NCBI RefSeq assembly: GCF_003711105.1
Contig: NZ_CP023865.1
Span: 6,230,501-6,294,500 of the forward strand
DNA: 64,000 bases
Source: Actinoplanes teichomyceticus ATCC 31121
GTDB taxonomy: Bacteria > Actinomycetota > Actinomycetes > Mycobacteriales > Micromonosporaceae
Direction: 5' to 3'
In this document: piece after piece, positions 62,356-64,000 of the stretch
Position numbering within the stretch: position 1 is the stretch's first letter
Layout: each line of letters starts with the position of its first letter
The notes under the pieces: generated by a model
The model's database searches: none
What the model was told of the DNA's origin: nothing
The model's input: the letters and a program-made list of their open reading frames with translations, nothing else
Translations under genes and position numbers: made by a program

Positions 62356-62865
62356 ATGGACATCAACCGCCCGTTTCGACGTCTCACCGTCCTCACCCTC
62401 ACCGCCGTCGCGGCCCTCGGCGTCACCTCGGCCTGCTCCTTCGGCGACGACGAGCCGGACGGCAACGCCGCGGCCGGCGACGGCCCGGAGCCGAAGACCC
62501 TCGACGGCGCCAAGAATGCCGCGCAGACCGTGTTCGACCGGTTCAGCGGCGGGGACTTCGCCGGCGCCTGGGAGATGTACACCTCCGCCGGCAAGCAGGC
62601 GATCAGCAAGGACGACTACGTCAAGCTCAACCAGGCGTGCTCCCGCAAGGGCCTGGCGATCCAGCTCACCAGCGCCCGGATGGAGGGCGCCGACAAGGCC
62701 GTCGTGATCGCCAAGCAGCTGGTCGCGGCGCAGTCGTACACCATGGTGTACGAGGGTGAGGCGTGGCGGCTGGAACCGGCGCCCGAAGGGCTGGCGCTCT
62801 ACAAGCTCGGCGCGGCGAAGGCGATCGCGGCCCAGAAGAAGGCCGGGACCTGCGCCAACAAGTGA
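62356..62865 (+). CDS. Secreted lipoprotein of unknown function
   Basis: 169 residues from ATG 62356. Lipoprotein signal MDINRPFRRLTVLTLTAVAA-LGVTSAC with the lipobox Cys at residue 27. The mature part (KTLDGAKNAAQTVFDRFSGGDFAGAWEMYTSAGKQAISKDDYVKLNQAC) resembles NTF2-like/DUF4878 lipoproteins that have one small alpha-beta domain. Two cysteines near residues 95 and 167 could pair. The ORF is open well upstream of the signal but that part is shadow. Confidence 0.85.
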   Translation: MDINRPFRRLTVLTLTAVAALGVTSACSFGDDEPDGNAAAGDGPEPKTLDGAKNAAQTVFDRFSGGDFAGAWEMYTSAGKQAISKDDYVKLNQACSRKGLAIQLTSARMEGADKAVVIAKQLVAAQSYTMVYEGEAWRLEPAPEGLALYKLGAAKAIAAQKKAGTCANK

Positions 62866-62876
62866 CCGGAGAACGG

Positions 62877-62984
62877 CTGGCCCGCCGCCGTCCGCGGTGG
62901 GCCGGGAAAAGACTGGCCCGCTGCCCTCGGCGGCGGGCCGGGAACCGACTGGCCCGCCGCCATCCGCGGCGGGCCGGGGAACGA
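62877..62984. terminator. Three tandem 36-bp hairpin units between convergent genes
   Basis: Units at 62877, 62913 and 62949 each begin CTGGCCCGCYGCC and fold back with GGCGGGCC (GGTGGGCC in the first), followed by GGGAA. The array sits between the lipoprotein stop and the stop of the convergent sigma-factor gene, so it looks like a duplicated bidirectional terminator. Confidence 0.75.
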
Positions 62985-62992
62985 TGGACCGT

Positions 62993-63844
62993 TCAGGCGG
63001 CGACCGGCAGCCCGTCCGGGCCGGTCAGCGCGAGCCTGGTACGCAGGGTGCCCCGGCTGGCGATCCGGTCGTAGTACGCCGCCCGCCGCCGCGCCACGCA
63101 GCCCTCCTTCGGCGGGTTCTGCGCGGCCATCGCCGGGTCCAGGTGGGCGTTCAGCCCGTCCCGCAGCAGCACCAGCGCCTCGGCGCGCAGCTGCGACACC
63201 CGGGACTCGCTGACCCCCAGCTCGGCGGCGATCTCGGCCATCGGGCGCTCCTCGAAGAAGTAGCCCTGGACCACCGCGCGCAGCCGCTCCGGCAGCGCCT
63301 CCACCGCATGCCGCAGATAACCGAGACGCTCCCGGCGGATCAGCATCTCCTCCGGCCCCGCCCCCGGCTCGGTGACGATGTCGTCGGCCGTGGCGGTGGC
63401 GAACCCTTGCAGGCTGAACACCGTGGCGCGCTGCACGTCGTCCTCCGCCTGCTCGATGTCCTCGACCGTGCAGCCGAGCCGCTCGGCCAGCTCCGGCACG
63501 GTCGGCGTGCGACCCAGCTCGGCGGTCAGCTCCTCGCGGGCCGCATCGGCGCGGCGGGCCCGCTGGCGCACCGAGCGGCTCGCCCAGTCCAGCCCGCGCA
63601 GCTCGTCCAGCAGGGCGCCGCGCACCCGGGCGGCGGCGAACCGGGGGAACGGCACGCCCCGCTCCGCGTCGAAACCACGGGCGGCCGCGACCAGGGCGGC
63701 ATACCCGGCGGACAGTAGGTCATCGCGGTTGACGTGGGCGGGGACCCGGGCCAGCATCTCGCGGACAAGGTGGCCGACGAGCGGCATGTTCGCCCGTACG
63801 ATGTCCTCACGACGCCGATCGACGGCAGGCGCCTCACCGTTCAT
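62993..63844 (-). CDS. Second FliA/WhiG-family sigma factor
   Basis: 283 residues from ATG 63844, with GAGGAG upstream. Region 2 NMPLVGHLVREMLARVPAHVNRDDLLSAGYAALVAAARGFDAERGVPFPRFAAARVRGALLDELRGLDW; region 4 LPERLRAVVQGYFFEERPMAEIAAELGVSESRVSQLRAEAL. It matches the gene at 57917 along its whole length, including the C-terminal RRRAAYYDRIASRGTLRTRLAL. No CTCA-N15-17-GCCGA promoter was seen in the 150 bases upstream that are available. Confidence 0.94.
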   Translation of the reverse strand: MNGEAPAVDRRREDIVRANMPLVGHLVREMLARVPAHVNRDDLLSAGYAALVAAARGFDAERGVPFPRFAAARVRGALLDELRGLDWASRSVRQRARRADAAREELTAELGRTPTVPELAERLGCTVEDIEQAEDDVQRATVFSLQGFATATADDIVTEPGAGPEEMLIRRERLGYLRHAVEALPERLRAVVQGYFFEERPMAEIAAELGVSESRVSQLRAEALVLLRDGLNAHLDPAMAAQNPPKEGCVARRRAAYYDRIASRGTLRTRLALTGPDGLPVAA

Positions 63845-64000
63845 CAGGGGTCTCCTCAGTCCGGCCGGAGAGGGGTGTCCGGCGCTGAGGAAAAAGATCT
63901 GCGAGGCTGAGTGCGGCCCGGTTCGTTGCCGGGTGCAGAGTGGTTGCCACGGGTGACCAGTAGGATTGATCTCCAACTGACCTACGGAGTTACCCACTTA

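Overview
The window is a very GC-rich stretch of an actinobacterial chromosome. It reads most like Micromonosporaceae, probably Actinoplanes or a close relative. The reasons are a TreY/TreZ/GlgX trehalose operon, Lsr2, F420-dependent enzymes, many GTG/TTG starts with 1-4 bp gene overlaps, and two FliA/WhiG-type sigma factors about 5 kb apart. One of these sigma genes has a CTCA-N16-GCCGAT promoter, the type used by FliA-family sigma factors in zoospore-forming Actinoplanes. No rRNA, tRNA or CRISPR array was recognised.

Layout. 1-9.0 kb: the 3' part of hrpB, a repeat-rich spacer, a membrane GGDEF-EAL protein with a large Ala/Ser insert, a PP2C phosphatase, a coupled pair (membrane-anchored solute-binding protein plus polytopic partner) and yidD. 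9.2-18.7 kb: alpha-glucan and trehalose metabolism, with glgX-treY-treZ on the minus strand diverging from a GDE-type debranching enzyme and a GT4 glycosyltransferase joined by a 15-codon mini-cistron. 18.6-24.8 kb: an antiporter/UBP zinc finger/PanE operon, a lipoprotein, an EcsC-like protein, a PAC2 protein and an esterase. 24.9-28.2 kb: a small accessory patch with two orphan genes, a phosphotransferase with a leaderless-type promoter, and the wreck of a TniA/TniQ transposon. 29.0-29.8 kb: gene-free tandem repeats. 29.8-42.1 kb: a selenium-binding-type protein with a membrane partner, a large hybrid histidine kinase, trmB, and secreted proteins (beta-propeller, gamma-glutamyltransferase, TAP-type hydrolase, PQQ-type sugar dehydrogenase). 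42.1-47.9 kb: a sodium symporter with a small membrane partner, a HAD phosphatase beside a TetR stump, a GT2 enzyme and Fgd.

47.9-54.9 kb is the most distinctive part. A single protein joins an ECF sigma factor, a zinc anti-sigma motif, a membrane helix and an extracellular GH128-like glycosidase. It diverges from an RsbW-like kinase and a SpoIIE-type phosphatase. Next comes a MarR gene whose stop codon is the insertion point of a 1.9 kb cassette. The cassette carries TetR and SDR cargo between IS5-type inverted repeats, keeps only the first ~57 codons of a transposase, and is flanked by TA on both sides. Removing it in silico joins MarR to an F420/LLM oxidoreductase as an ordinary operon.

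54.9-64 kb: lsr2, a D-Ala-D-Ala carboxypeptidase, DUF456, the two sigma factors, a methyltransferase, a HelD-type RNA polymerase-recycling helicase with a palindrome over its promoter, and a lipoprotein. The window closes with a triple hairpin terminator between convergent genes.
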